A stretch of DNA of 64,000 nucleotides from Nostoc sp. B(2019) (GCF_010091925.1 NZ_WVID01000001.1:1-64000), one strand, 5' to 3'. Shown: positions 27,071-36,958, numbered from the stretch's first letter. Numbers and translations: made by a program. The notes: generated from the letters alone by a model not told the origin.

Positions 27071-27126
27071 GAGTCAAGGGTCAAGGGTCAAGAGTCAAAA
27101 GTCAAAAGTCAAAAGTCAAAAGTCAG
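27071..27126. repeat. Eight tandem heptamers, consensus RRGTCAA
   Basis: GAGTCAA, GGGTCAA twice, GAGTCAA, AAGTCAA three times, AAGTCAG in direct succession. A short tandemly repeated sequence of the kind typical of heterocystous cyanobacteria, lying between the two paralogous genes. Confidence 0.9.
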
Positions 27127-27291
27127 TATTTATTCCCCTGCTCCCCCTACCCCAGGGCGACTACTAGTTAAGTTTTGTGTATTTTTTGCCAGTTATGATG
27201 ACAGCGTTGTCCATATATAGTGGGTTTTTACGTAATTCATGATTTTTTTAACACAACGATGGCTACAATCTAGGAGAAACAAAATCCAAGA

Positions 27292-30200
27292 GTGCGGCAG
27301 ATGCTCAGGCGGCTATTGCATTGGCTTAATAGATATTGGAAGCGCCCCTTTGGCAGTAAGCAGACTCGTTCTCTAAAGGGTACAAGGCGGCACAAGCTCG
27401 TAAGATCACTACCAGAACTAACCAATGCGGATCTGGAACAATTGTTTGCCCAGTTGTTGGAAGGCGTGCATCAAGAACGAGGACAGCAATGGGTATTAAG
27501 TTATCTGCGGCGATTAGAAAATCGCGTTCCGGTTGAGCGCTGGATAGATTGGTTGCAGATGTTTGGCGAAACGTTGCTAACTTCACCTACACCGAATCAT
27601 CAGTTAGCAACGCGGATGGTGCAACTAGGTGAATTGGATGTTGGTAGAATAGGCTACCTTGCCTATGACATTGGTACACGGTTATTGATGCAAAACTTAC
27701 CCACAGAAAACCTACAGCCCATAGAGTATGAGGACAATGAGGCGCAAGATGGTGTCGAAAGCACAGTGCCGCAAGATACCTTGTTAACCTCTCCTGGGCA
27801 GGAATTGCTCCGCAATTTGGGCGAACAATTATGGGAATATGATGATCAAGATGATGTTGTTGAAACCACAGCGGTTGAAGAAATCCTACCAACATCTCCT
27901 GGGCAACAGCTAATCCGCAACTTAGGCGAACAGTTATGGGAATATGATCATGTAACTGCCGAGACAGTAGCACCAGCACCAGAAAACGCTTCTGTTGAGG
28001 AAAAATTGACGGATAACTTAGAAGAAATAAGAGGGGAGTATGAAGAGGATGCCCAAACTACAGAACCAGCAGGTTTCCTCGTCCCCGCACAAGAAGATTC
28101 AATTACTAACTTAGGCGAACTAAAGTGGGGGTACGAAGAGAATAATGCCCCAACTACAAAAGCAACAAGAGCAGCAAATCTCATTACTCCCCCTGAGCCA
28201 ATCTGGGATAACTCGTTGGTAAATTTAGAGCCAGATGTGGCATACACTTTAGATGAGTTGTGGATGAGGTTAGATCAGAGTACAAATTTAGTCCAACAAC
28301 TGGCTTCTAATCTGGCAATTCAAACAGGCAATACCCCAAGTATAATTGAGCGACAAATCCATCCATCAAATGCGGTTGCGCCAGATCAAGCATGGTTTTA
28401 CCAAGGTCTTCAGCAAGCTAAAGCTGGCGATTTGTTAGGAGCGATCGCATCTTACGATCAAGCTATAGAACTTCAGCCAAATTATCACGAATATTGGTTT
28501 AATCGAGGCTTAACGCTGTTTCATTTAGAACGTTTTACCGAAGCGATCGCAGCTTACGAAACAGCCATAGAACTGAAACCCGATTTTTACAAAGCTTGGC
28601 ACAAACATGGCGGAACTCTGGGAGAATTAGGAAACTTTGAAGAAGCGATCGCCTCGTTTGATAAAGCCATAGAAATCAAGCCGGACTATCAAGAAGCTTG
28701 GTCTAGCCGGGGTTTAGCTCTGCTAAAGTTAGGGTGGCTTAAAGAAGCAGTTTCTAGTTATGACCAAGCCCTAAATCTGCAACCAGAAGACCAAGAAAAC
28801 TGGTATTACCGAGGTATAGCCCTGGCTGTAGGCGAGCAATATGAAGAAGCGATCGCATCTTACGACAGAGCGCTAGAAATTCAACCGGAATTCCACGAAG
28901 TTTGGATAGACCGGGGTGTAGTGCTGTTTAATTTAGGAAAATGGTCAGAAGCGATCGCCTCTTGGGATAGAGCACTCTCAGACCAACCCGATTTCTACTT
29001 AGCTTGGTATAACAGAGGTATAGCTTTAGACAACTTAGGACGCCGTGAAGAAGCGATCGCCTCCTATCGCAAAGCTATAGAAATTAAACCCGACTTCCAC
29101 TTGGCTTGGTATAACCAGGCGATCGCCCTGTTTCATTTAGAACAATATGCCGAAGCGATCGCCTGCTATGACAGCGCTTTGCAAATTAAACAGGACTATT
29201 GGGAAGCTTGGATTGGCCGGGGGACTGCTGCGGGACATTTAGTTAATTCCGACGGGAGTAATGCCCTACAACAAGGAGGCTATGAGGGTAAATTAGCCAG
29301 CTACGAGGAAGGATTGAAACATCTGCGTCCAGATACCCACCCAGAAGGTTGGGGTAGATTGCATCTGGCGATCGGTAATACTTACTATGAACAAGGCAAG
29401 AAAAATCCTAAACCCCGTGATGATTGGCGCAAAGCTGTAGCTGAATATCACCAGGCGTTGTTAACCCTCACATCAGAAGATTTTGCACCGTTGCATCTGG
29501 AGGTTTTGCAATCTCTTAGTAAAGTGCTTGTGGGTTTGGGACAAACAACACAAGTACCAGAATTACAACAACGCGGCACAGATTTATTGCAACAATTGCT
29601 AAGTGAAACAACTCGCTCTGATGAAAGTAAAAAACAGCTAGCTTTGAAATTTTCAGGCTTTAATCAATTAGCAGTTGATTTAGCTGTAGAGTCCGGTGAT
29701 TTAGTTGAAGCTTGGGAAATGGCAGAACAAGGCAAAAATGCTTGTTTAAACTGGCTACTTTTTGGTTGGAGTGACGAGATTTCCGCACTCAATTATGGCG
29801 CAGTTCAACAACTGCTCGATCCCACAACAGCAATTGTTTACTGGCATATCAGCCCTGCTGCATTACATACCTTTATTCTCAAAGATGGAGCACCATCACC
29901 GATTTTGCTCTTTACACCTATACAAGATGTCGGGACAATATCTTCAGGTGAAACTGCTGTACGTCTAAACGAATTACCCCTACCCGAAGCGGCGCGACGC
30001 TTAGTTGAATTTGAAGATTGGCTGGAAGATTGGCATCAACAATACCAGGAATATAACACTGCCCAAGACAAAGAAAGTAAAGCTAAGCATTCCTGGCGAG
30101 TGGGCATGGAACAAAAGCTGTTGCAGCTGAAAAACATCCTGAATATTTCCACAATTGTCCAAGAACTTGAAGGTATCACCCAACTGATTTTAATTCTCCA

Positions 30201-31074
30201 CCGCGACTTGCACAGATTGCCCATTCACGCACTTTTTAATCTCTCTTTTCTATCCCAGGAAGAGTTACCAAATGTGGAGGAGAATTTTATAATTACTTAT
30301 TTGCCTAGCGCTCAAGTAGGTTTATCAATCAAAACCGAAGACATTAAACAGTGGCAAAATCAGTTATTGCTCAGTGTCGAATATCCCAATAGTGCAGGTT
30401 ATCCTTCACTAAAGTTTGCTAAACTTGAATCTGAAATTGTTAGCCAGATGTTTGATAATCCCCTGCGATTACAGGGGACGCAAGCCACAAAAAATCTTGT
30501 GGAAAATGCCTTCTTAGATGATTACAACATATTGCATTTTACAGGTCATGTTACTAACAATTTGAATGAGCCTAAAAAATCAGAATTGGCATTAGCAGGT
30601 GAAGACAAACTAACTTTAGAAGAAATCCACCAAAAAAATCTCGCAAGTTTTAACCTTGTTACGCTGTCTGCTTGTGAAAATGTAAGCATTAGTAACCACA
30701 ATATCAACACTGAATATTTAGGTTTAGTCAGTAGTTTTATAAATAGAGGAGTTCCTCATGTGGTTAGTACTCTTTGGACTGTAGAATCGTCTGCTAGCGC
30801 TTTAGTAATGATAGAGTTTTACCGAAGATTACTGCCAAATAAATCGGCAACTACTGCTTTAGCTGAAGCAACATTATGGCTGAAAGAACTAACTGCTGGA
30901 GAACTGACACAGTGGTATGAAGATTTATTGAGTAATCTGCAACCAGAGGAGTTAAGAATTAAAGCTTACTTGGCAACCCAATTGTATAGAAGTAGTAAAA
31001 TGGTAGCAGATAAAAAGCTTTATAATCATCCTTACTACTGGGCAGCATTTACAATTACAGGTAAGCCGAATTAA
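27292..31074 (+). CDS. TPR-CHAT caspase-like protease
   Basis: A 1260-residue protein. Residues 1-135 match the neighbour's amphipathic start and helical domain. Residues about 140-310 are an acidic linker with repeated (N)LGEQLWEYDD-type motifs, about 315-355 the second shared module (TLDELWMRLDQSTNLVQQLA), about 365-650 about eight TPR units, and about 880-1260 a CHAT domain. The caspase-like dyad is intact: His1086 in LHFTGH and Cys1128 in LSACEN. CHAT proteases act in bacterial regulated cell death and defence in some systems. The start is GTG with AGGAG at 27272-27276; ATG at 27301 is an alternative. Substrate and trigger are unknown. Confidence 0.9.
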   Translation: MRQMLRRLLHWLNRYWKRPFGSKQTRSLKGTRRHKLVRSLPELTNADLEQLFAQLLEGVHQERGQQWVLSYLRRLENRVPVERWIDWLQMFGETLLTSPTPNHQLATRMVQLGELDVGRIGYLAYDIGTRLLMQNLPTENLQPIEYEDNEAQDGVESTVPQDTLLTSPGQELLRNLGEQLWEYDDQDDVVETTAVEEILPTSPGQQLIRNLGEQLWEYDHVTAETVAPAPENASVEEKLTDNLEEIRGEYEEDAQTTEPAGFLVPAQEDSITNLGELKWGYEENNAPTTKATRAANLITPPEPIWDNSLVNLEPDVAYTLDELWMRLDQSTNLVQQLASNLAIQTGNTPSIIERQIHPSNAVAPDQAWFYQGLQQAKAGDLLGAIASYDQAIELQPNYHEYWFNRGLTLFHLERFTEAIAAYETAIELKPDFYKAWHKHGGTLGELGNFEEAIASFDKAIEIKPDYQEAWSSRGLALLKLGWLKEAVSSYDQALNLQPEDQENWYYRGIALAVGEQYEEAIASYDRALEIQPEFHEVWIDRGVVLFNLGKWSEAIASWDRALSDQPDFYLAWYNRGIALDNLGRREEAIASYRKAIEIKPDFHLAWYNQAIALFHLEQYAEAIACYDSALQIKQDYWEAWIGRGTAAGHLVNSDGSNALQQGGYEGKLASYEEGLKHLRPDTHPEGWGRLHLAIGNTYYEQGKKNPKPRDDWRKAVAEYHQALLTLTSEDFAPLHLEVLQSLSKVLVGLGQTTQVPELQQRGTDLLQQLLSETTRSDESKKQLALKFSGFNQLAVDLAVESGDLVEAWEMAEQGKNACLNWLLFGWSDEISALNYGAVQQLLDPTTAIVYWHISPAALHTFILKDGAPSPILLFTPIQDVGTISSGETAVRLNELPLPEAARRLVEFEDWLEDWHQQYQEYNTAQDKESKAKHSWRVGMEQKLLQLKNILNISTIVQELEGITQLILILHRDLHRLPIHALFNLSFLSQEELPNVEENFIITYLPSAQVGLSIKTEDIKQWQNQLLLSVEYPNSAGYPSLKFAKLESEIVSQMFDNPLRLQGTQATKNLVENAFLDDYNILHFTGHVTNNLNEPKKSELALAGEDKLTLEEIHQKNLASFNLVTLSACENVSISNHNINTEYLGLVSSFINRGVPHVVSTLWTVESSASALVMIEFYRRLLPNKSATTALAEATLWLKELTAGELTQWYEDLLSNLQPEELRIKAYLATQLYRSSKMVADKKLYNHPYYWAAFTITGKPN

Positions 31075-31629
31075 AGTTTTTAAATATAAAATAGCAGTCA
31101 AAAATACGAAACTTGTTAAAGTTAATCGTATAAAATTTCTTCAGCCTCAAATATGGTAATGAATAATCTCCGCTTATATATATATATCAAATATTGTGCT
31201 ATCTGAAATATTCATATTGTGTGACCACACGCTAGTAATAAACATAAAATAAAAAAATTAACGAAAACCAAGAAAATATCCTATTTATACCTATTAGCTT
31301 AGACAAGATATAATAGGATTACTATTTGATTTTGAACGAAATTAGGTATTGTAGGGTGTGTTAGAACGGAGTTCGTAACGCACCATTATCGAGGTTTTGG
31401 TGCGTTACGCTACGTATCTTTTGAGAAATCAAACCGGATTCCTATATCTAAGAAACTAAAATCTGAATTTTTACACTTTTTTATTTATCTAAACTTAAAA
31501 GGTTAAAATTTTTCTACTATAACCTTTGAGAGAGATAAAACTTATTCCAAGAGGCTGATGAGAATTAGAGTAAAAAATGTAGAAATGGTATTATTACATT
31601 TGTGAAGAAATAGTTTTTCTTATAACTCT
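31075..31629. other. AT-rich gap with a dispersed hairpin
   Basis: No gene supported. TAACGCACC (31376-31384) and GGTGCGTTA (31399-31407) form a perfect 9-base stem next to GTAGGGTGTGTTAG, a common Nostoc-type intergenic repeat. A TATATATATAT run lies near 31175. The CAAD gene promoter should be near 31590 but I cannot define it. Confidence 0.6.
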
Positions 31630-32085
31630 ATGGAAAGCCAAGTACAACAATCAGAATTCGCTGATGCTACCTTACCAAATAGTATGACAACGGTTCAAAG
31701 TTCAGAGCCAGGAAATTTGTCAACAATACCAAGTGCAAATAAATCTAGCGACCGAGTTTCAGAAATCGGCAGAAAAATTTCTAACTTTTTGGAACGTCTA
31801 CCGGAATACGTAGTCAATTTCTTCAATGAATACAAGTTACCAGTTATTAGCTTTGCGTTGCTTGTAGTGGGCGTTACTGGACTCAGGATACTACTGGCAA
31901 TAGTAGATGCAATAAATGATATTCCGCTTGTGTCTCCATTCTTTGAGTTGATTGGAATTGGTTACGTAACTTGGTCTGTTTTCCGCTATTTTCTCAAAGC
32001 TTCCACTCGCCAAGAATTAGCCGCAGAAATGCGTTCATTTAAAGACCAAATTGCTGGGGAAAATGTCTCAGAACCAATGAGTTAA
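31630..32085 (+). CDS. Stand-alone CAAD domain membrane protein
   Basis: A 151-residue protein: a polar N-terminus (about 1-60), then a CAAD domain (about 65-140) with two hydrophobic helices and the signature AINDIPLVSPFFELIGIGY. CAAD domains were described as membrane anchors appended to cyanobacterial aminoacyl-tRNA synthetases, and stand-alone relatives include the plant CURT1 proteins that bend thylakoid membranes. Here the domain is free, so a thylakoid-shaping or membrane role is inferred. The valS product encoded downstream in this window has its own copy. Confidence 0.88.
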   Translation: MESQVQQSEFADATLPNSMTTVQSSEPGNLSTIPSANKSSDRVSEIGRKISNFLERLPEYVVNFFNEYKLPVISFALLVVGVTGLRILLAIVDAINDIPLVSPFFELIGIGYVTWSVFRYFLKASTRQELAAEMRSFKDQIAGENVSEPMS

Positions 32086-32605
32086 CCGCAGCATAGTAGT
32101 GAATAAAAAAGTGTGTTTTTTTTGCAACGTTTCTCTGGATATAATTGCAAACCTGAAAATGGCTGTGGAATGTGGGTTAAAACGGCAGTCAATAAAGCAT
32201 ATCTACCTTAGAAGCTTAGTAAATGCTCTGGGTTGATGTGCTTTTGTATCTGTTTTACTTGATTTGTAGATTACCAATTGCGATCGCCATATCTGCGTTT
32301 AGCTGCTTCATTTCAGGATAGTGTTTTGCTCACTGGCAATTTGCAGAATTTAAGTTTTAGTGTCGGATTTTGGCGTTGCTGATTAAAGAGATGGATTTGT
32401 CTCAAGCACAGAGAAGTTTGTAGCTTGCTTCCCTGAAAGAGTACGGTGGACGCGGAGGCGCAGAGAGTAGGAGTTTAGAATAATCGCTACAATTAAGTAA
32501 AGAACTGGGTTACTAAAAAACTAAAGTAGCTTTAAACCTTTATTGCAACTCAGGACACCGCTACAATAGTACCCTAAAGCAGGATTATGCCCAAATAACG
32601 ATATT
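32086..32605. other. Non-coding gap with a dispersed repeat
   Basis: Bases 32418-32456 hold a copy of the dispersed element (GTAGCTTGCTTCCCTGAAAG then AGTACGGTGGACGCGG). No gene or clear terminator found; the gatB promoter must lie at the right end. Confidence 0.55.
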
Positions 32606-34081
32606 ATGACTTCTACTACGACTGTAAAAACTGAGTATGAAGCGATTATTGGTTTAGAAACCCATTGTCAGCTGAGTACCAACACCAAAATCTTCTCTAC
32701 TAGTTCTACAGCTTTCGGTGCTGACCCTAATACTAACATCGACCCAGTTTGTATGGGTTTACCTGGGGTATTACCCGTACTCAACCAAAAAGTTCTGGAA
32801 TATGCCGTTAAGGCGGGTTTAGCATTGAATTGTCAAATCGCCAAATATAGCAAGTTTGACCGTAAACAGTATTTTTATCCTGACCTACCCAAAAATTACC
32901 AAATTTCTCAGTATGACCTGCCGATCGCAGAACATGGTTGGTTAGAAATTGAGTTGGTGGATGCTGAGGGGAAGCCAATTCGTAAACGCATTGGGATCAC
33001 GCGTTTACACATGGAAGAAGATGCAGGAAAGTTGGTACACGCAGGCAGCGATCGCCTCTCTGGTTCTACTTATTCGCTGGTAGACTATAATCGCGCAGGT
33101 ATACCATTGGTGGAAATTGTCTCGGAACCAGACTTGCGTTCGGGACTAGAAGCGGCTGAATATGCCGAAGAGTTGCGCCGCATTGTGCGATATCTCGGTG
33201 TAAGTGACGGCAATATGCAAGAAGGGTCACTACGCTGTGATGTCAACATCTCCGTGCGTCCAGTGGGACGAAAGGAGTTTGGCACTAAAGTAGAAATTAA
33301 AAACATGAACTCGTTCAACGCCATTCAACGGGCGATTGACTATGAAATTGAGCGGCAAATAGCAGCAGTAGAAGCAGGCGATCGCATTATACAAGAAACT
33401 CGTCTGTGGGAAGAAGGCGCTCAACGCACAATTAGTATGCGGGTTAAAGAAGGTTCTAGCGATTACCGCTACTTCCCTGAACCAGACTTAGCACCAATTG
33501 AGGTGTCAAACGAACAATTAGAAAAGTGGCGTAGCGAACTACCAGAACTACCAGCTCAAAAACGTCATCATTATGAAAGTGAGTTGGGACTTTCAGCTTA
33601 CGATGCACGAGTCTTGACAGAAGATCGTCCTGTATCCGAATATTTTGAAGCTGCGATCGCAGCTGGAGCAAATCCAAAAGCTGCGGCTAACTGGATTACT
33701 CAAGATATTGCCGCACACCTTAACAAGCAAAAACTTGCTATCACAGAAATTGCCTTAACTCCAACCAATTTAGCTGATGTGATCACTCGCATTGAAAAAG
33801 GCAAAATTAGCAATGCCCAAGCTAAAGAAAAACTGCCAGATTTACTAAGTGGTATTTCTCCTGAAAAAGCTTTTGCTGGTAATGAGTTAATCACCGATCC
33901 TAGTGTACTCGAACCCATCGTTGATGAAGTCATTGCTGCCAATCCCAAAGAACTAGAAAAGTATCGCAACGGTAACACCAATCTTAAAGGCTTCTTTGTT
34001 GGGCAAGTTTTGAAAAAGACTGGCAAACGTGCTGATCCGAAGCTGACTAACGAATTGGTAGATAAGAAATTGAATGCCTAG
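32606..34081 (+). CDS. gatB: Aspartyl/glutamyl-tRNA amidotransferase subunit B
   Basis: A 491-residue GatB, which with GatA and GatC converts misacylated Glu-tRNA(Gln) (and Asp-tRNA(Asn)) to the correct amide form. The family block IGLETHCQLSTNTKIFS, the signature LPKNYQISQYDLPIAEHG and the cradle SLRCDVNISVR are present, with the C-terminal YqeY-like tail (GFFVGQVLKKTGKRADPKL) that contacts tRNA. Length is typical and no partner gene lies in the window. Confidence 0.97.
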   Translation: MTSTTTVKTEYEAIIGLETHCQLSTNTKIFSTSSTAFGADPNTNIDPVCMGLPGVLPVLNQKVLEYAVKAGLALNCQIAKYSKFDRKQYFYPDLPKNYQISQYDLPIAEHGWLEIELVDAEGKPIRKRIGITRLHMEEDAGKLVHAGSDRLSGSTYSLVDYNRAGIPLVEIVSEPDLRSGLEAAEYAEELRRIVRYLGVSDGNMQEGSLRCDVNISVRPVGRKEFGTKVEIKNMNSFNAIQRAIDYEIERQIAAVEAGDRIIQETRLWEEGAQRTISMRVKEGSSDYRYFPEPDLAPIEVSNEQLEKWRSELPELPAQKRHHYESELGLSAYDARVLTEDRPVSEYFEAAIAAGANPKAAANWITQDIAAHLNKQKLAITEIALTPTNLADVITRIEKGKISNAQAKEKLPDLLSGISPEKAFAGNELITDPSVLEPIVDEVIAANPKELEKYRNGNTNLKGFFVGQVLKKTGKRADPKLTNELVDKKLNA

Positions 34082-34346
34082 TTTTTGTTGAAACTCAAAT
34101 TTTGCATTTCCAGCAATCGCCTGAGATTCATTATCTCTCTGACAAGAAGGCTGGCTAAAAACCCTGCGGCTTTAGTCCAAGCAATGAAAGCTGCTAGTAG
34201 GCAAAAGGGTAAAAACAAGAACCTCTAAACAGGTGTTTTCCCCGTAATTTCTTCACAAATTGTTTACAAGAAGACCAAAAAGAAGGGTGACAACCCTCAT
34301 GCCTAAGATGCTATACTGTGGTATGTAGATGCACCCTGATGATCTG
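34082..34346. other. Possible small RNA region after gatB
   Basis: The gap between gatB and the terminator at 34347 contains a small stem AGGGT-GACA-ACCCT (34284-34297). A nine-codon reading frame from 34299 is followed at 34347 by a strong terminator. This could be the gatB 3' leader or a separate short transcript. Evidence is limited to structure. Confidence 0.3.
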
Positions 34347-34375
34347 GAGAGCTGCCTAAGTAGCTCTCTTTTTTT
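34347..34375 (+). terminator. Rho-independent terminator
   Basis: GAGAGCT, an 8-base loop, AGCTCTC, then seven T residues. It is 266 bases downstream of gatB and 288 bases upstream of argJ, on the plus strand. Confidence 0.85.
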
Positions 34376-34662
34376 GTTTTAGTGCTATGTAGGGTAGTAT
34401 GGTAAACAAAAATTTATCTTTTGGTGATTTTCAAAGCAACTGCTATTTTTTATAAGTAATAATTACCGATTATTATGGCACTCTCACTGCATATTACTTA
34501 GTCATAAGAAAGGTAAAAAAAATTATGCTAATCGCTAATTAGTGCATTATTATTGCCAACAGTAGAAATACTTGATTAGAAAGAGTTGGCTATTTAGTAA
34601 CTGAATAACTAATCTCAGTTAAATGTGCTACCTACCCAACCTGATAGTTGTAGGGAAAAATA

Positions 34663-35904
34663 ATGACAGATTGGCAGAAAATTGTTGGTGGTGTCACAGC
34701 CCCAAGAGGCTATCGGGCGGCAGGAATTACCGCAGGACTGAAACCTTCGGGGTTGCCAGATTTAGCTTTGATATTATCAGACGTAGAAGCGATCGCAGCT
34801 GGTGTATTTACCACCAGCCAAGTTAAAGCCGCCTGTGTAGACTATTGTCGCCAACAGTTACGAACCAAACATAGTGCTAGGGCAATTCTCTGCAATGCCG
34901 GACAAGCAAACGCCGCTACAGGTACTCAAGGCTGGGTTGATGCCCTAGAATCTGCTATGGCAGTAGCCCAAGCACTGAAAATTCCGACGGAGTCTATCTT
35001 ACTAGCTTCCACTGGGGTAATTGGGCAACGGATTCCTATGGATAAACTCAAAGCAGGAATTCCCAAACTAGTGGCAGAACTATCAGAAACAGGCTCAGAT
35101 GCCGCCGCTGGGGCAATTATCACTACAGACTTAGTGACAAAATCCATAGCCCTAGAGACAACTATAGGCGATCGCCCCGTGCGGATTGGCGGCATTGCCA
35201 AAGGTTCCGGGATGATTCATCCCAACATGGCAACCATGCTAGCATTTGTCACCTGTGATGCAGCTGTTTCACCCACCCTTTGGCAGCAGATGTTAACGAG
35301 GGCAGCTGATAGAAGTTTCAATTCCATCACCGTTGATGGTGATACCAGCACCAACGACAGCTTAATTGCCTTAGCAAATGGTCAATCCCGCACCCCAGCG
35401 ATTACCGAAATGGGGGTAGAAGCAGAAAAATTAGAGGCAATGTTAACAGCAGTATGCCAGCATTTAGCCAAAGCGATCGCTCGTGATGGTGAAGGTGCAA
35501 CCTGTCTGATTGAAGTGCAAGTAACTGGGGCCCACGATGAACTCTCAGCTCGTCAAATAGCCAAAACTATTGCTGGTTCATCCTTAGTTAAATCTGCAAT
35601 CTTTGGACGTGACCCCAACTGGGGACGCATCGCCGCCGCCGCCGGACGTGCAGGTGTGCCTTTTGAGCAAGAAAGCCTACAAATTAAGTTAGGTAATTTT
35701 TTAATGCTGGATAATGGTCAACCTTTAACCTTTGACCGTGCAGCAGCGAGTGCTTATTTGAAACAAGCCGCGATGGGGGCTTATCTTGAAAATGATACTG
35801 TGTTAATTTCTGTCAGCGTTGGCAATGGTCACGGTACAGGTAAAGCGTGGGGTTGTGACTTGAGTTACGACTACGTAAAGATTAATGCGGAGTATACTAC
35901 TTAA
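34663..35904 (+). CDS. argJ: Bifunctional ornithine acetyltransferase/N-acetylglutamate synthase
   Basis: A 413-residue ArgJ that transfers acetyl from N-acetylornithine to glutamate in the cyclic arginine pathway. The self-cleavage site is seen as NMATMLAF, with Thr191 as the nucleophile that becomes the N-terminus of the beta chain. Other family blocks are GVTAPRGYRAAGI, FTTSQVKAACVDYCR and FGRDPNWGRIAAAAGRAGV. Length is standard. It stands alone between the terminator at 34347 and the convergent kinase gene. Confidence 0.97.
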   Translation: MTDWQKIVGGVTAPRGYRAAGITAGLKPSGLPDLALILSDVEAIAAGVFTTSQVKAACVDYCRQQLRTKHSARAILCNAGQANAATGTQGWVDALESAMAVAQALKIPTESILLASTGVIGQRIPMDKLKAGIPKLVAELSETGSDAAAGAIITTDLVTKSIALETTIGDRPVRIGGIAKGSGMIHPNMATMLAFVTCDAAVSPTLWQQMLTRAADRSFNSITVDGDTSTNDSLIALANGQSRTPAITEMGVEAEKLEAMLTAVCQHLAKAIARDGEGATCLIEVQVTGAHDELSARQIAKTIAGSSLVKSAIFGRDPNWGRIAAAAGRAGVPFEQESLQIKLGNFLMLDNGQPLTFDRAAASAYLKQAAMGAYLENDTVLISVSVGNGHGTGKAWGCDLSYDYVKINAEYTT

Positions 35905-35981
35905 AATATAGCCCTGTAAGTAGGCGAAGCCTTCAAGTGTACGCAAACAATATTCAAAATAGCAGACCTTCAAATTTCCTC

Positions 35982-36944
35982 TTACTCTGCTAAACTCTTC
36001 AACGCCAACAAACCAGCACCATAAGCGGGTTCATCTCTTGGAAAAATTACTTTTACATAAGGAAATTTCTTGATAATTGATGCTGTAAACTTCCGGTGAA
36101 TTTTTGATTTCCCTCGCCACACACTTCCCGTTGTAACTACTTCAAAAACCTCCCCAGAACTAAAAATTGCATCAATTATTGTAGAAGTCGCTTTTACCAA
36201 CTCTTGCACAGCATCGTCAATAATTTTATTAGCTAATTCATCTCCTTCCGCTGCTGCTAAATCTACAATTGGTGCTAAAGCAGCTATCTGTTTAACTCCC
36301 CATTTCCGTCGATATATTACTTCTATTAAATCTTCAATACTCTCCAAACCAAGATACTGTTTAAAAACTTCTACCAAACTAGTTGACATTTCACGTCCAT
36401 CATGAGCTTTTAATGCTGCTTGCATACCAGCAACAGCAATTTTATAGGCACTACCTTCATCTCCTAAAATATATCCCCAGCCACCAACTCGCTTGGTATT
36501 CCCCTGATGATTTCGTCCGAAAACTATCGAACCAGTACCTACGGCAACTACAATTCCCACATCATGACCAATTCCACCCACTAAAGCAATCAAGGCATCG
36601 TTACAAATAACAATATTAGATGGTTTTAATGCCCAGATCATAGGCAAAACTTTGCTATTTTGTAACTGTTGAACTAAACCTTTTGCTACTTCGATATCTG
36701 CTACACGGCTTACACCTGCTAAACCTAAGCATATCGCTTCAATTTTTATAGATTTTGTAATTTCTACTGCCTGATTTATAGCAGAATAAATTGCAGATTC
36801 AATTGATTGTAAAGTTGCTTCGATGCCTATACTCTGATAATTAGATGGGCCTGCTTCACCGCGACCTAGTATCTGATGCGAATCATCCATCAACACGCAA
36901 ACAGTCTTGCTACCGCCGCCATCTATTCCCAAAACATAACTCAT
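35982..36944 (-). CDS. BadF/BcrA-type sugar kinase, likely N-acetylglucosamine kinase
   Basis: A 320-residue ASKHA-fold kinase. The phosphate-1 motif LGIDGGGSKTVCVLMD is at the N-terminus, followed by VAVGTGSIVFGRN and GGWGYILGDEGSAYKIA, which match the GlcNAc kinase branch of the BadF/BadG family. It probably phosphorylates N-acetylglucosamine or a related amino sugar. It is 14 bases downstream of an AmpG-like transporter gene, suggesting uptake followed by phosphorylation of cell wall sugars. Confidence 0.8.
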   Translation of the reverse strand: MSYVLGIDGGGSKTVCVLMDDSHQILGRGEAGPSNYQSIGIEATLQSIESAIYSAINQAVEITKSIKIEAICLGLAGVSRVADIEVAKGLVQQLQNSKVLPMIWALKPSNIVICNDALIALVGGIGHDVGIVVAVGTGSIVFGRNHQGNTKRVGGWGYILGDEGSAYKIAVAGMQAALKAHDGREMSTSLVEVFKQYLGLESIEDLIEVIYRRKWGVKQIAALAPIVDLAAAEGDELANKIIDDAVQELVKATSTIIDAIFSSGEVFEVVTTGSVWRGKSKIHRKFTASIIKKFPYVKVIFPRDEPAYGAGLLALKSLAE

Positions 36945-36958
36945 AAACTGGATTAATA

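Noticed and set aside
27071-27126. Tandem heptamers as a CRISPR array
   Set aside because: The repeats are 7 bases and directly adjacent without spacers; no cas gene is near. They are short tandem repeats.
34299-34328. Leader peptide of nine codons
   Set aside because: It is very short, has no clear ribosome-binding site and no downstream gene for attenuation; reported only as part of the possible transcript.
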